DNA from: Prosthecobacter debontii
GTDB taxonomy: Bacteria; Verrucomicrobiota; Verrucomicrobiia; Verrucomicrobiales; Verrucomicrobiaceae
Length of the DNA stretch: 33,776 bases
NCBI GenBank assembly: GCA_945869675.1
Contig: CAMBPS010000037.1
Coordinates: 1 to 33,776, forward strand
Direction: 5' to 3'
Positions within the stretch are counted from its first letter, which is position 1; each line of letters opens with the position of its first letter. The position numbers and the translations under genes are program-made. This document shows positions 16,136 to 24,355 of the stretch, in pieces. The notes under the pieces are model-generated. The model did no database searches and was not told the DNA's origin. It saw nothing but the letters and a program-made list of their open reading frames with translations.

Positions 16136-17095
16136 TTAGCGGTAAAAGTTGAGCGTTTCCTTCAATCCATCTTGCCAGGAAATGCGAGTATCATACCCGA
16201 GGTCCAGCCTAGCAGCACTTAGATCCGCTGCGCTATCACGAATATCTCCCGTGCGTGCTGGCTGATGCGTCGGCACCAAAGCCTGCCCAGTCAGTTGATT
16301 CAACTCTGCGATGAGATCCAAAAGACTGACACTGGCGCCCCCCGCTACATTAAAAACACGCCCCGCCACGTTTTCCGCTGGGCGCTCAGCAGCCAGTAGA
16401 TTGGCGGCGACCACATTATCGATGTAGGCAAAATCGCGAGATTGCAGGCCATCCCCAAAGATCGTCGGAGCCTTCCCTGCCAGCATGAGTGTGCAGAATT
16501 TGGCAATGACACCTGAATAAGCCGAGGTGAATGATTGTCGCGGCCCAAACACATTGAAGTAACGCAAGGATACTGTTTCTAGGCCATAAAGATGATGAAA
16601 CATCTGGCCATAGCGCTCGCTGCCATACTTTTGTAGGCCATAAGGTGTCAACGGCAGCACGGAATCAGATTCGTGTTTCAACGGCGCTACCGAATCACCA
16701 TAAATGGCGGCTGAGGAGGCGAACATGAAGCGCTTCACTTGCGCTTCTCGAGCGGCCACGAGCAGATTGAGAGAAGCCTCTAAATTGATGGCATTACTTT
16801 CCAAAGGTTGGGCCACTGATTGGGGAACCGAAGCGATGGCAGCCTCATGAAAGACCCATTGGCAGCCTTGAATGATTTTTTTTACCAAGGTAACATTCGT
16901 GATGCAACCCTTCACGAATTCAACACGATCATTGGCACCTACCCAGGCCAAATTAGCATCGGCATCGCCAGTGCTCAGATCATCTAAAACCACGACCTGC
17001 GCACCCTTGGCAACCAAGGCTTGGGCGATGTGTGAGCCGATAAAGCCCGCGCCTCCCGTGACGAGCGCTTTGAGTTCTAAAGAAGATTGAGACAT
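16136..17095 (-). CDS. NAD-dependent epimerase (UDP-GlcNAc/UDP-glucose 4-epimerase-like)
   Basis: A 319-aa extended SDR with the NAD site ALVTGGAGFIGSHIAQAL, 'VVLDDLSTGDADANL', 'VFHEAAIASVPQSVAQPLE', FASSAAIYGD and TPYGLQKYGSER (YxxxK). 'LRYFNVFGPRQ', 'IFGDGLQSRDFAYIDNVV' and 'RTGDIRDSAADLSAAR' resemble the WbpP/UDP-N-acetylglucosamine 4-epimerase branch. It probably makes a UDP-galactose-type precursor for surface polysaccharide. The ATG at 17095 places the first Gly-rich strand near residue 12; the open frame to 17167 is an unlikely extension. It is the second sugar epimerase in the window and shares only general family motifs with the one at 11006-11977. Confidence 0.88.
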   Translation of the reverse strand: MSQSSLELKALVTGGAGFIGSHIAQALVAKGAQVVVLDDLSTGDADANLAWVGANDRVEFVKGCITNVTLVKKIIQGCQWVFHEAAIASVPQSVAQPLESNAINLEASLNLLVAAREAQVKRFMFASSAAIYGDSVAPLKHESDSVLPLTPYGLQKYGSERYGQMFHHLYGLETVSLRYFNVFGPRQSFTSAYSGVIAKFCTLMLAGKAPTIFGDGLQSRDFAYIDNVVAANLLAAERPAENVAGRVFNVAGGASVSLLDLIAELNQLTGQALVPTHQPARTGDIRDSAADLSAARLDLGYDTRISWQDGLKETLNFYR

Positions 17096-17407
17096 TTGTT
17101 TCAACTTGGATGCATTTGCAGTTGCGTTCCAATCTCTTTTGCAGACTTGAGCAATAAACCCCACCAAGGCACTCAGTCCCCGTGAACGATCATAGAGGTT
17201 GGCTGGATTTCGCCATTGATAGGAGGCTGCGTCGTCAAGCTGTGGCGACCGTTGTTGAGCAAGACATAGGAAATCTCACCATCTCGATCACCGTTTCAGG
17301 GATTGATTTAGAAAGGGTTCAGATCGGATTGATGACGTTGACTGGGCAAGCAAGCAGACCGCTCATCCAATGATCAGAGCTACTTAGCCTATTGGAGCCA
17401 TGAAACC
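17096..17407. other. Intergenic region without a convincing gene
   Basis: This 312-bp stretch lies between the epimerase start and the SWIB terminator. It should contain the promoter of the minus-strand epimerase operon. A 63-codon plus-strand frame (17182-17373) and an unstarted minus-strand frame ending at 17173 (…MIVHGD) both cross it. Neither has a credible start context or recognisable domain. I cannot decide between chance ORF and gene remnant. Confidence 0.4.
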
Positions 17408-17443
17408 AAAAAAATCGTCTCTGCCAACGAAGGTCAGAGACGA
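17408..17443 (-). terminator. Intrinsic terminator of the SWIB gene
   Basis: On the minus strand a perfect 9-bp stem TCGTCTCTG/CAGAGACGA with an 11-base loop is followed directly by seven T residues (17408-17414). It begins 34 bp after the SWIB stop. This is the clearest Rho-independent terminator in the window. Confidence 0.9.
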
Positions 17444-17477
17444 TAGGGAGGTTGGTTGGTTCGACTAAAAACTGGTC

Positions 17478-17762
17478 TTACTTGATGTGAGCAGAGACCA
17501 GCTTGGTCATCTCAAACATCGTCACCTGAGCCTTACCACCGAAGACGGCTTTGAGAGCAGCGTCAGCATTGATGTTGGTCTTCTTCGCTGCATCCTGGAG
17601 ACCATTCTTCTTGATGTAGTCCCAGAGTTTCTTGGTGAGTTCGCCACGGGAAGCCGGCTCAGAACCGACGACTGCTGCCAAAATGGCATCAGGCTGAACT
17701 GGCTTCATGAGAGCTGCGTTTGGTTTACGAGGAGTTTTGGTTGCGGTAGTTTTTTTAGCCAT
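17478..17762 (-). CDS. Small SWIB/MDM2-domain protein
   Basis: This 94-aa protein has a short Lys/Thr/Pro-rich basic tail (MAKKTTATKTPRKPN) and one complete SWIB/MDM2-type domain: 'DAILAAVVGSEPASRGELTKKLWDYIKKNGLQD', KKTNINADAALKAVFGGK and 'VTMFEMTKLVSAHI'. SWIB domains are known from eukaryotic SWI/SNF complexes and from Chlamydia, where one is fused to topoisomerase I. Stand-alone versions occur across the PVC group and some other bacteria. A chromatin-like or nucleoid role is inferred from the basic tail, not shown. The ATG at 17762 gives the family N-terminus; the frame is open to 17930 but overlaps the divergent gene. A strong terminator follows, suggesting a single-gene, well-expressed transcript. 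Confidence 0.9.
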   Translation of the reverse strand: MAKKTTATKTPRKPNAALMKPVQPDAILAAVVGSEPASRGELTKKLWDYIKKNGLQDAAKKTNINADAALKAVFGGKAQVTMFEMTKLVSAHIK

Positions 17763-17892
17763 AGAGGGGCGATGCTGGCAGCTTACTGCGCAGAGGTCAA
17801 TACCTGACATGAAGGTTTTTTCTTCAACCCCAAGGAGAAAGGGCTGCTTTGCTGATTGAAGCCGTCCCTGAGAACCGATACTATGCTCACAA

Positions 17893-19131
17893 ATGCAGCG
17901 ACTTTTACTCCTCGGCCTCAGCCTTTTCACTTTAGCTTCAGGTCATGCTGAAAACTGGCCACAGTGGCGAGGAAGTCGCTTGGACGGCAACAGTTTAGAC
18001 CATGGATTCCCAAAACAAATAAGCCCCAAAAACGAGACTTGGCGGGTTGAGCTACCAGGCTTGGGTCACGCCTCTCCCATCGTCTGGGGAGATCGCCTTT
18101 TCACCGTAGCTGCCCTGAGCGAATCTCAGGAGCGAGTTTTACTCTGCCTAGACCGGACCAATGGGGCGCTGCTCTGGCAAAAGCCCGTGATCAAATCCAA
18201 CATGGAGACAAAACACCGCCTCAACAGCCATGCCTCCAGCACCCCAGCCACGGATGGTGATTATGTGTTCACCGCTTTTTTAGAGGGCCAATCCGTCGTT
18301 GTCAGCGCCCATGACTTCTCCGGCAAACAAGTCTGGCAAGTACGCCCGGGCGTTTTTGCCAGTAAGCACGGCTTTTGCAGCAGTCCGATTCTGTTCGAGG
18401 ACAAAGTCATCATCAACTGCGATCACGACGGCCCGGGCTACATCGTCGCCCTAGCCAGAACAGACGGACATGAACTCTGGAGAATCGAACGCCCGAACCA
18501 AACACGCAGCTACTGCGTGCCGCTGATTAAAGAGATCAGTGGTCGAGTCCAAATGATCCTCTCTGGCAGCAAATGCGTGACCAGTTATAGCCCGCAGGAT
18601 GGCCGCTTACTCTGGATGATCGACGGCCCTACTGAGCAGTTCGTGGCATCCATCGTTCATGATGATAAATCCAACCTGCTATTGATGAGTGGTGGTTTTC
18701 CAGAGCATCATATCCTTGCCATCAAACCAGATGGTATTGGAAATGTCACCGACACCCACATCTCCTGGCGCACGAACAAGGGCGTCTCTTATGTCCCATC
18801 ACCGCTTTGTGAACACGGCTGGTTTCTCATCGTCTCCGATTCCGGCATCGCTCATTGCTTTGATGCAGCCACAGGAGACATTGCTTGGGAAGAGCGGGTA
18901 AAAGAGCACCATGCCTCTCTAGTCAGCGCAGAGGGACAGGTCTTTTTCATCAATGACTTCGGCACCCTTCGTATCATCAAGCCTGGCAAAGACTATGAAC
19001 TTACGGCAGAGAGCGAACTTGGAGAAAAAGTCTTTGCCTCCCCTGCTTTGAGTGAAGGGCAAATCTTCATCCGCACGGAAAAAAGCCTCATCTGCTACGG
19101 TAAACGCCTCCTTCAAACTGCTGCCCGCTAA
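17893..19131 (+). CDS. Secreted PQQ-like beta-propeller repeat protein
   Basis: A 412-aa protein with a signal peptide (MQRLLLLGLSLFTLASGHA), then NWPQWRGSRLDGNS. This is the usual opening of planctomycete/verrucomicrobial PQQ-propeller proteins. Repeated blade motifs follow: 'LDRTNGALLWQKPV', 'SGKQVWQVRPG', 'RTDGHELWRIERP', 'SPQDGRLLWMIDGP' and 'DAATGDIAWEERV', each with the W that packs the propeller. It resembles BamB and quinoprotein dehydrogenases in fold, but no dehydrogenase active-site set is visible, so the role is probably structural or binding in the periplasm. It is divergent from the SWIB gene and followed after 8 bp by a lipoprotein gene. Confidence 0.88.
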   Translation: MQRLLLLGLSLFTLASGHAENWPQWRGSRLDGNSLDHGFPKQISPKNETWRVELPGLGHASPIVWGDRLFTVAALSESQERVLLCLDRTNGALLWQKPVIKSNMETKHRLNSHASSTPATDGDYVFTAFLEGQSVVVSAHDFSGKQVWQVRPGVFASKHGFCSSPILFEDKVIINCDHDGPGYIVALARTDGHELWRIERPNQTRSYCVPLIKEISGRVQMILSGSKCVTSYSPQDGRLLWMIDGPTEQFVASIVHDDKSNLLLMSGGFPEHHILAIKPDGIGNVTDTHISWRTNKGVSYVPSPLCEHGWFLIVSDSGIAHCFDAATGDIAWEERVKEHHASLVSAEGQVFFINDFGTLRIIKPGKDYELTAESELGEKVFASPALSEGQIFIRTEKSLICYGKRLLQTAAR

Positions 19132-19139
19132 TCTTTCAC

Positions 19140-19688
19140 ATGAAATCGCTGATTCTTTTGCTTATCGCTCCACTGCTGCTCATCAGTTGCGCTTCCAAGA
19201 AGAAAGTCAAACCTGAGCCCACGGGTCAATCCACGCTTATCGGCATCATTGAGATGGTCAATCCCGAGCAGAATTACGTGCTCATTCGCTGCGAACAGAT
19301 GCCTTCCATCACTGCCGGCACCGAGCTCAGTGCCCTGAGTTCTGACGGTAAGAAAACCAAACTCATTTTAACCCCCGAGCGCAAAGGTCACTATCTCACC
19401 GCGGACATCAAAGAAGGCAGTCCTGAAGTCAGTAACTTAGTCTTGTTAAGTCATGGCAGCCTCCCCCCAGCCGAGTTGCCACAGCCTACCGTCACGCCAA
19501 TGCTGCCCCACTCGGGCAGATCCCCCACCATGAACATGCCCACACTGCCAGACATTCCGCTGAGCCTGTTGGACCCAGCTTTGAATCAAAACCGCCCTAA
19601 CATAGCTCCCCCCCAGACAACTACACCGAGAGAACTTGAAAAGCTAGACGACCTAGAACCTGTGGTGAATGGTGACTCGAAACTGTGA
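19140..19688 (+). CDS. Putative lipoprotein of unknown function
   Basis: This 182-aa protein has a lipoprotein signal peptide ending in the lipobox LISC (Cys17), followed by ASKKKVK. A small beta-rich domain (about residues 30-105) contains STLIGIIEMVNPEQNYVLIR. The C-terminal third is Pro-rich and probably disordered (LPHSGRSPTMNMP…, TTTPRELEKLDDLEP). It resembles verrucomicrobial lipoproteins with an N-terminal OB/SH3-like barrel, but I cannot name a family. The gene sits 8 bp after the propeller gene, and its TGA overlaps a possible GTG start of moeA, so the three genes look like an operon. Confidence 0.8.
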   Translation: MKSLILLLIAPLLLISCASKKKVKPEPTGQSTLIGIIEMVNPEQNYVLIRCEQMPSITAGTELSALSSDGKKTKLILTPERKGHYLTADIKEGSPEVSNLVLLSHGSLPPAELPQPTVTPMLPHSGRSPTMNMPTLPDIPLSLLDPALNQNRPNIAPPQTTTPRELEKLDDLEPVVNGDSKL

Positions 19689-19693
19689 TCACC

Positions 19694-20887
19694 ATGCTCA
19701 CCGAAGTAGAAGCACTGGAGCGCATCGTAGCGACCGTAAGTCCAAGTCCCGTCATACACTTACCCCTGCTTGCTGCGCTGGGCCGCTACTCAGCTAGCGA
19801 TCTCACAGCTTCTGTTCCCATCCCAAGATTCGACAATTCGATGATGGACGGCTACGCCCTACTAGCAGCCGATAGCCGAGCTGGAGCACCACTGCAAATC
19901 GTCGGTGAACAACCCGCTGGACCTGATCGCCAGCTTCATTGCCGCCCAGGTCAAGCCATTCGCATCTTGACCGGTGCCTCCGTGCCCAGTGGAGCTGATG
20001 CTGTGATCATGCAGGAAGACGTGGACAGCGACGGCAGAACTCTGTATTGCCGCGAGCCTGTCATGGAAGGCGAAAACATCCGCCGTCTCGGAGCCGATCT
20101 CTGCCGTGGTCAAATCATGCTTCGGCGAGGACAGCTACTCACCCCGGGTCGCCTCGGCCTGTTAGCCTCTCAGGGAAGTATCGACGTCGCCGTTCACACC
20201 AGTCCCTGCATCACCGTTCTAAGCACTGGCGACGAACTTATTCCACCAGGCACGCCTTTGGCCCCGGGCCAGATCTACAATAGCAACGGCCTCATGCTCC
20301 AGGGACTGCTCACTCAGCTAGGCATCTCTGAAACCGAGGCTCGACATTGTAGCGACGATTTAAATACCACCGTTCAACTTTTGAAGGTACTCATTCAGAC
20401 TCAGGACGTCATCCTTCTCAGCGGAGGCGTTTCAGTCGGTGATCATGATCAGATCAAGCCAGCCCTTCTTCAATTGGGCATTCAGCCTGACCTCTGGCGG
20501 GTGAAAGTGAAGCCCGGCAAGCCCTTCCTATTTGCCCAAACCACTCGCCCAGCCGATGGCCGCCCCGTTCTTATCTTTGGCCTGCCAGGCAATCCCGTCT
20601 CTTCCTTCGTCACCTTCCAGCTCTTCGTTCGCCCGGCTCTACTGCGCTGGATGGGGGCAGGCGAAACCAGCGCTACGACTATACCAGTCAGGCTTACGGC
20701 CGACCTAGCTAATGATGGCGACCGCCCTCATTATCTGAGAGGCGAGATCCAAAACGGCTTTTTTCGAGCCCACGGCATGCAGCAAAGCCACGCTCTCTTT
20801 GCCCTTAGTCAATCCAATGCGCTGCTCCGTCTAGCCGAAGGCGAAAAACGTCATGCAGGCGATTGGGCCACCGCTCTCTGGCTTTAA
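19694..20887 (+). CDS. moeA: Molybdopterin molybdenumtransferase
   Basis: This 397-aa protein is full length for MoeA, which inserts molybdate into adenylylated molybdopterin in the last step of molybdenum cofactor synthesis. Signatures are RFDNSMMDGYAL near the N-terminus, 'LTGASVPSGADAVIMQED', STGDELIPPG, 'GQIYNSNGLML', LLSGGVSVGDHDQIKP, VKVKPGKPFLFA and FGLPGNPVSSFVTF. Two starts are possible: a GTG at 19685 overlapping the lipoprotein stop, or the ATG at 19694 chosen here. No other moa/mob gene is nearby, so its placement after an exported propeller protein may be incidental. Confidence 0.94.
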   Translation: MLTEVEALERIVATVSPSPVIHLPLLAALGRYSASDLTASVPIPRFDNSMMDGYALLAADSRAGAPLQIVGEQPAGPDRQLHCRPGQAIRILTGASVPSGADAVIMQEDVDSDGRTLYCREPVMEGENIRRLGADLCRGQIMLRRGQLLTPGRLGLLASQGSIDVAVHTSPCITVLSTGDELIPPGTPLAPGQIYNSNGLMLQGLLTQLGISETEARHCSDDLNTTVQLLKVLIQTQDVILLSGGVSVGDHDQIKPALLQLGIQPDLWRVKVKPGKPFLFAQTTRPADGRPVLIFGLPGNPVSSFVTFQLFVRPALLRWMGAGETSATTIPVRLTADLANDGDRPHYLRGEIQNGFFRAHGMQQSHALFALSQSNALLRLAEGEKRHAGDWATALWL

Positions 20888-20934
20888 GAACCACAACGTC
20901 CTTGCCATAGCGTTTACGTTTGCCATGATAAAGG

Positions 20935-21681
20935 ATGGGAAAACTCCAAGATAAAGTCGCCGTCGTGACTGGTGCCGGACGTGGCATCGGTAAAGCTATT
21001 GCTGAAAAATTTGCTTCCGAAGGAGCCAAAGTGGCCATTGTCAGCCGCACTGAAGCCAACTCCAACGCTACCGCAGACGCCATCAACGCGCTGTTCCCAG
21101 GCTCAGCCAAGGGTTATGCCGTGGATGTAGCAAATGGCACCGCTGTGGCAGAACTTGGCAAAGCTGTTCTGGCCGATTTTGATCATGTGGACATTCTGGT
21201 CAACAATGCCGGTGTCACCAAAGATGGGCTGCTCTTGCGAATGAGCGAAGAAGACTGGGACTTTGTGGTGGATACCAATTTAAAGGGAGCCTTTCACATG
21301 CTGAAAGCCTTCCAACGCAGTCTCTTAAAACAGAAAGGAGCTCGCATCATCAATGTTGCCTCAGTGATCGGCCTCATCGGCAATGCAGGTCAGGCAAACT
21401 ACGCTGCCAGTAAGGCAGGTGTCATTGGCTTTACCAAGTCGATTGCCCGCGAGTTCGCAGGACGGGGCGTTACCGCCAATGTCATCGCCCCAGGCTTTAT
21501 AGCCACGGACATGACCGGCATTCTTGATGAAAAGATCAAAGCAGCTGTCCTCGAAAAAATCCCTCTGGGCGACTATGGACAGGCCGAGGACATTGCCAAT
21601 GCAGCGCTCTTCCTCGCCAGTTCAGAAGCACGCTACATCACTGGTCAAGTCTTAGCCGTGGATGGCGGCATGGTCATGTAA
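20935..21681 (+). CDS. fabG: 3-oxoacyl-[acyl-carrier-protein] reductase
   Basis: This 248-aa SDR matches FabG closely. It has the NADPH loop VVTGAGRGIGKAIAEKF, NNAGVTKDGLLLRMSEEDW, catalytic Ser143, Tyr156 and Lys160 (YAASK), and 'VIAPGFIATDMT' and 'YITGQVLAVDGGMVM' at the end. It reduces beta-ketoacyl-ACP in type II fatty acid synthesis. It stands 47 bp after moeA without other fab genes. The ATG is preceded directly by AAAGG, too close for normal Shine-Dalgarno spacing. It faces the dehydrogenase gene convergently across 25 bp with no visible terminator. Confidence 0.92.
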   Translation: MGKLQDKVAVVTGAGRGIGKAIAEKFASEGAKVAIVSRTEANSNATADAINALFPGSAKGYAVDVANGTAVAELGKAVLADFDHVDILVNNAGVTKDGLLLRMSEEDWDFVVDTNLKGAFHMLKAFQRSLLKQKGARIINVASVIGLIGNAGQANYAASKAGVIGFTKSIAREFAGRGVTANVIAPGFIATDMTGILDEKIKAAVLEKIPLGDYGQAEDIANAALFLASSEARYITGQVLAVDGGMVM

Positions 21682-21706
21682 TGACTTCTTGCCAACGTCC
21701 TGTCGG

Positions 21707-22969
21707 TTACGGATACAGGCCGCGCAGGACTTTGGCATCATGAACCCGCTTTATTCCCAAACTTAGAGCTGCAAAGCGCAAGGAGACTTCTTTTTTCTTG
21801 GCTAAGTTCAGCGTTTGGATAAAGGCCTGTTCTAGAAGTCGATAAAGTTTATCCATGACTTCACCCTCACTCCAAAAGAAGCTCTGAAGATCCTGCACCC
21901 ACTCGAAGTAGGACACGATCACACCACCGCTGTTGCAAAGAATGTCAGGGATGACCATGACGTCACCGCGTTTGGTAAGAATAGCGTCTGCTTCAGGTGT
22001 GGTAGGACCATTCGCACCTTCCGCCAAAATTCGACATTGCAACTTGGCGGCATTGACCTCTGTAATCTGTCTCTCAAGTGCCGCAGGCACCAGGATGTCA
22101 CAATTTAAAATCAGCATCTCTTCATTGCTAATCGGATCTGCTTCAGAAAAACCGACCACGCTGCGTGTCTCGGCCACATAAGCATCAAGCTTCATCAGAT
22201 CGAGACCCTTTTGATTATAAATGCCACCGAAAGCATCACTGACAGCAATGATTTTGATGCCTTGTTTGGCCAACGATACCGCGGCCACAGCACCAACGTT
22301 GCCATAGCCCTGGATCACTGCAGTAGCACCAGAGCCAACTAGACCGATCGTATCCATGGCCCTTGAGATGAGATAAGCGACACCGCGCCCAGTGGCTTCG
22401 CGACGACCCAGTGAACCGCCTAAAAGCACAGGTTTACCCGTGACCACGCCAGGAACTGCGTAACCCATTTGGAGAGAATACGTATCCATGATCCAGGCCA
22501 TGACCTGCTCATTGGTGCCGACATCGGGGGCTGGAATGTCCACCTGAGGACCGATTACGGGAATCAACTCCTGAGTGTATCTGCGGGTCAATCTCTCCAA
22601 CTCACCGAGTGAAAGCTCACGTGGATTACACGCCACGCCACCTTTAGCACCGCCATACGGCAGACCGACCAAGGCGCACTTCCAACTCATCCACATGGCC
22701 AGTGCAGCCACCTCACCCACCGTCACATCCGGATGGAAGCGAATACCACCTTTGGTGGGTCCCAGCGTCAAATGATGCTGAACGCGATGTCCCATAAACA
22801 CCTCTGTTCGTCCATCATCCATGCGCACTGGCACAGCCACTGAAAGAGCCCGTTTCGGCATTTTCAATCGATTCCGCGCTGCCTCCGGGATCTCCATGAA
22901 ATCAGCCACTTGATCAAACTGCTGACAAGCCATGCGAAAGATTGGAGAATCGTATTGATGGTAATTCAT
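21707..22969 (-). CDS. Glu/Leu/Phe/Val dehydrogenase
   Basis: This 420-aa protein is full length for the glutamate dehydrogenase family. It has the dimerisation/substrate-domain pattern RVQHHLTLGPTKGGIRFHP, the catalytic-lysine region 'LVGLPYGGAKGGV', 'DIPAPDVGTNEQVMAWIMD', 'VTGKPVLLGGSLGRREATG' and the NAD(P) loop VIQGYGNVGAVAAV. It interconverts 2-oxoglutarate and glutamate, most likely as hexameric GDH. The length and GGS-x-GR-x-x-ATG motif favour GDH over leucine dehydrogenase. The ATG at 22969 is preferred over a TTG at 22984. It is transcribed divergently from the methionine-synthase-like gene and ends 25 bp from fabG. Confidence 0.92.
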   Translation of the reverse strand: MNYHQYDSPIFRMACQQFDQVADFMEIPEAARNRLKMPKRALSVAVPVRMDDGRTEVFMGHRVQHHLTLGPTKGGIRFHPDVTVGEVAALAMWMSWKCALVGLPYGGAKGGVACNPRELSLGELERLTRRYTQELIPVIGPQVDIPAPDVGTNEQVMAWIMDTYSLQMGYAVPGVVTGKPVLLGGSLGRREATGRGVAYLISRAMDTIGLVGSGATAVIQGYGNVGAVAAVSLAKQGIKIIAVSDAFGGIYNQKGLDLMKLDAYVAETRSVVGFSEADPISNEEMLILNCDILVPAALERQITEVNAAKLQCRILAEGANGPTTPEADAILTKRGDVMVIPDILCNSGGVIVSYFEWVQDLQSFFWSEGEVMDKLYRLLEQAFIQTLNLAKKKEVSLRFAALSLGIKRVHDAKVLRGLYP

Positions 22970-23117
22970 GAGAATAGTCCGCAAAGGTAGAACAACCTAG
23001 TAATCCTCAAAACGATCGATTCAATGGCTAGATTCTAGGATTCATTGAACTCTGCATTTAAACCCTTGATCGTGAGCAAACCCTAATTTTCATCAGACTT
23101 AGCAGGAGTTACCCTAG

Positions 23118-23183
23118 ATGGTCACAGCGATGAAGATTGTGATTTTCCAAGCCAGAGAATTGCATTTTGCGGCATCGCATTGA
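23118..23183 (+). CDS. Possible 21-codon leader ORF upstream of the MetE-like gene
   Basis: An ATG at 23118 is preceded by AGGAG (23103-23107), one of the best Shine-Dalgarno matches in the window. It opens a 21-codon frame (MVTAMKIVIFQARELHFAASH) ending 33 bp before the methionine-synthase-like start. No run of methionine codons or attenuator hairpin is seen. It could be a leader peptide or chance. Confidence 0.2.
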   Translation: MVTAMKIVIFQARELHFAASH

Positions 23184-23215
23184 CTCTAGGACACCTGCGG
23201 GACAAGCGTGGGAGT

Positions 23216-24247
23216 ATGAAAGATCATCCTCTGCGCACCTCAGTCATCGGTAGCTATCCATTTCCAGGCTGGCTGGAGTTCTCGGCTCAGCATCTGGATC
23301 AATTCGGCGCAGCTGATTTAAGGGAGATGCAAGACGATGCAGCCATGGTGGCGATACAGGATCAGCTTGCCGCAGGGCTGGACGTGATCACGGACGGTGA
23401 GCAGACACGCTTTGATTTTAATTTGTCATTCTATGGCTTTATCCAGGGCATCGCGCTAGAAGCAGCCAGCCCACGTCGCTTTGGTCCACCCGCCCATGAT
23501 CAGCGGGGCAAGCACGAGATCGTTGGTGATTTGTTGGCACCTCGTGGCCTCGGTGTCGTCGAAGAGTTTCAGCGATTACAGCGCCTAGCTGGTCAATCTA
23601 GAAAGCAGCTAAAAATCAGTGTGCCAGGGCCTTACACATTGAGTGGCCGATTGGCAGCGAATCGACAATACAAAGATCGCTACGCCATCACTGAGGCATT
23701 GTTACCCATAGTCCGCCAGGAGATCGCGGATCTGGTCTCGGCTGGCGCGCAGGAAATCTGTGTCGATGAACCAAGCATGAGCTGCTATGGATTCCGCGAG
23801 GATACCAAACACTTTGTGGATATCTTCAATCGCACAGTCGAAAGCGGTTACGGTAAGGCTCGTATTTGCACGCATCTTTGCTTCGGGAATTTTAAAGGGC
23901 ATCCCGTAGGCTATCGAAAATACGCACCACTGTTCCCGGCATTTCTCGATCTTCATTGTGATGAGATTCACGTGGAAATGGCCAATCGCGAGTATGCAGA
24001 GCTCGGCATAATCGGTGAAATAGCCAAGCGCACAGATGTAGCCGTGGGGATCATTGATGTAAAAAGCTACTTCATCGAGTCACCTCAAAATATCGCAGAG
24101 GCCGTCAAAGCCTGCCTAGAGCATGCGCCCGCAGAGCGGTTGGTCTTTGCCCCAGACTGCGGACTCAGCCAAACGGCACGTTGGGCAGCCAAGCAGAAAT
24201 TAGCCAATCTAGTGGCCGGAGTGGACATCGTGCGCGCCAGCCTCTGA
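23216..24247 (+). CDS. Cobalamin-independent methionine synthase-like protein (MetE C-terminal type)
   Basis: This 343-aa protein is a single catalytic barrel of the MetE family, lacking the N-terminal half of E. coli MetE. It has 'SVIGSYPFP', DVITDGEQTR, 'ISVPGPYTL', 'ICVDEPSM', the zinc-ligand segment THLCFGNF, 'DEIHVEMANREY' and FAPDCGLS with the second zinc Cys. It probably transfers a methyl group from a folate or corrinoid donor to homocysteine or a related thiol. Short MetE-like proteins often have other donors, so homocysteine methylation is an inference. The ATG at 23216 starts MKDHPLRTSVIGSYP; an extension to 23180 is unlikely. The 246-bp upstream gap also carries the divergent dehydrogenase promoter. 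Confidence 0.85.
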   Translation: MKDHPLRTSVIGSYPFPGWLEFSAQHLDQFGAADLREMQDDAAMVAIQDQLAAGLDVITDGEQTRFDFNLSFYGFIQGIALEAASPRRFGPPAHDQRGKHEIVGDLLAPRGLGVVEEFQRLQRLAGQSRKQLKISVPGPYTLSGRLAANRQYKDRYAITEALLPIVRQEIADLVSAGAQEICVDEPSMSCYGFREDTKHFVDIFNRTVESGYGKARICTHLCFGNFKGHPVGYRKYAPLFPAFLDLHCDEIHVEMANREYAELGIIGEIAKRTDVAVGIIDVKSYFIESPQNIAEAVKACLEHAPAERLVFAPDCGLSQTARWAAKQKLANLVAGVDIVRASL

Positions 24248-24273
24248 GAAGAGAAACAAATCGGTTACAATTT

Positions 24274-24285
24274 AAGTTTAAACTT
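24274..24285. promoter_or_regulatory. 12-bp perfect palindrome upstream of the SPFH-HTH gene
   Basis: AAGTTTAAACTT lies 70 bp before the SPFH-HTH ATG, next to a TACAAT hexamer (24266-24271) that could be a -10 box. It may be an operator for a dimeric regulator, possibly the HTH protein itself. AT-rich palindromes arise by chance, so this is only a candidate. Confidence 0.25.
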
Positions 24286-24355
24286 TTCATCGCCTAAGGG
24301 AGCCCTTTAACCTAGTGGAGAACGGTAGCAAAACCTTAAACGAACACACACGACT

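Noticed and set aside
17173..17373. Possible gene remnant or small ORF in the epimerase-SWIB gap
   Set aside because: Both strands have short open frames, but neither shows a domain, start context or frame continuity. I could not decide in favour of either.
22970..23215. SAM or cobalamin riboswitch upstream of the MetE-like gene
   Set aside because: No S-box or B12-box consensus could be recognised in this 246-bp gap.
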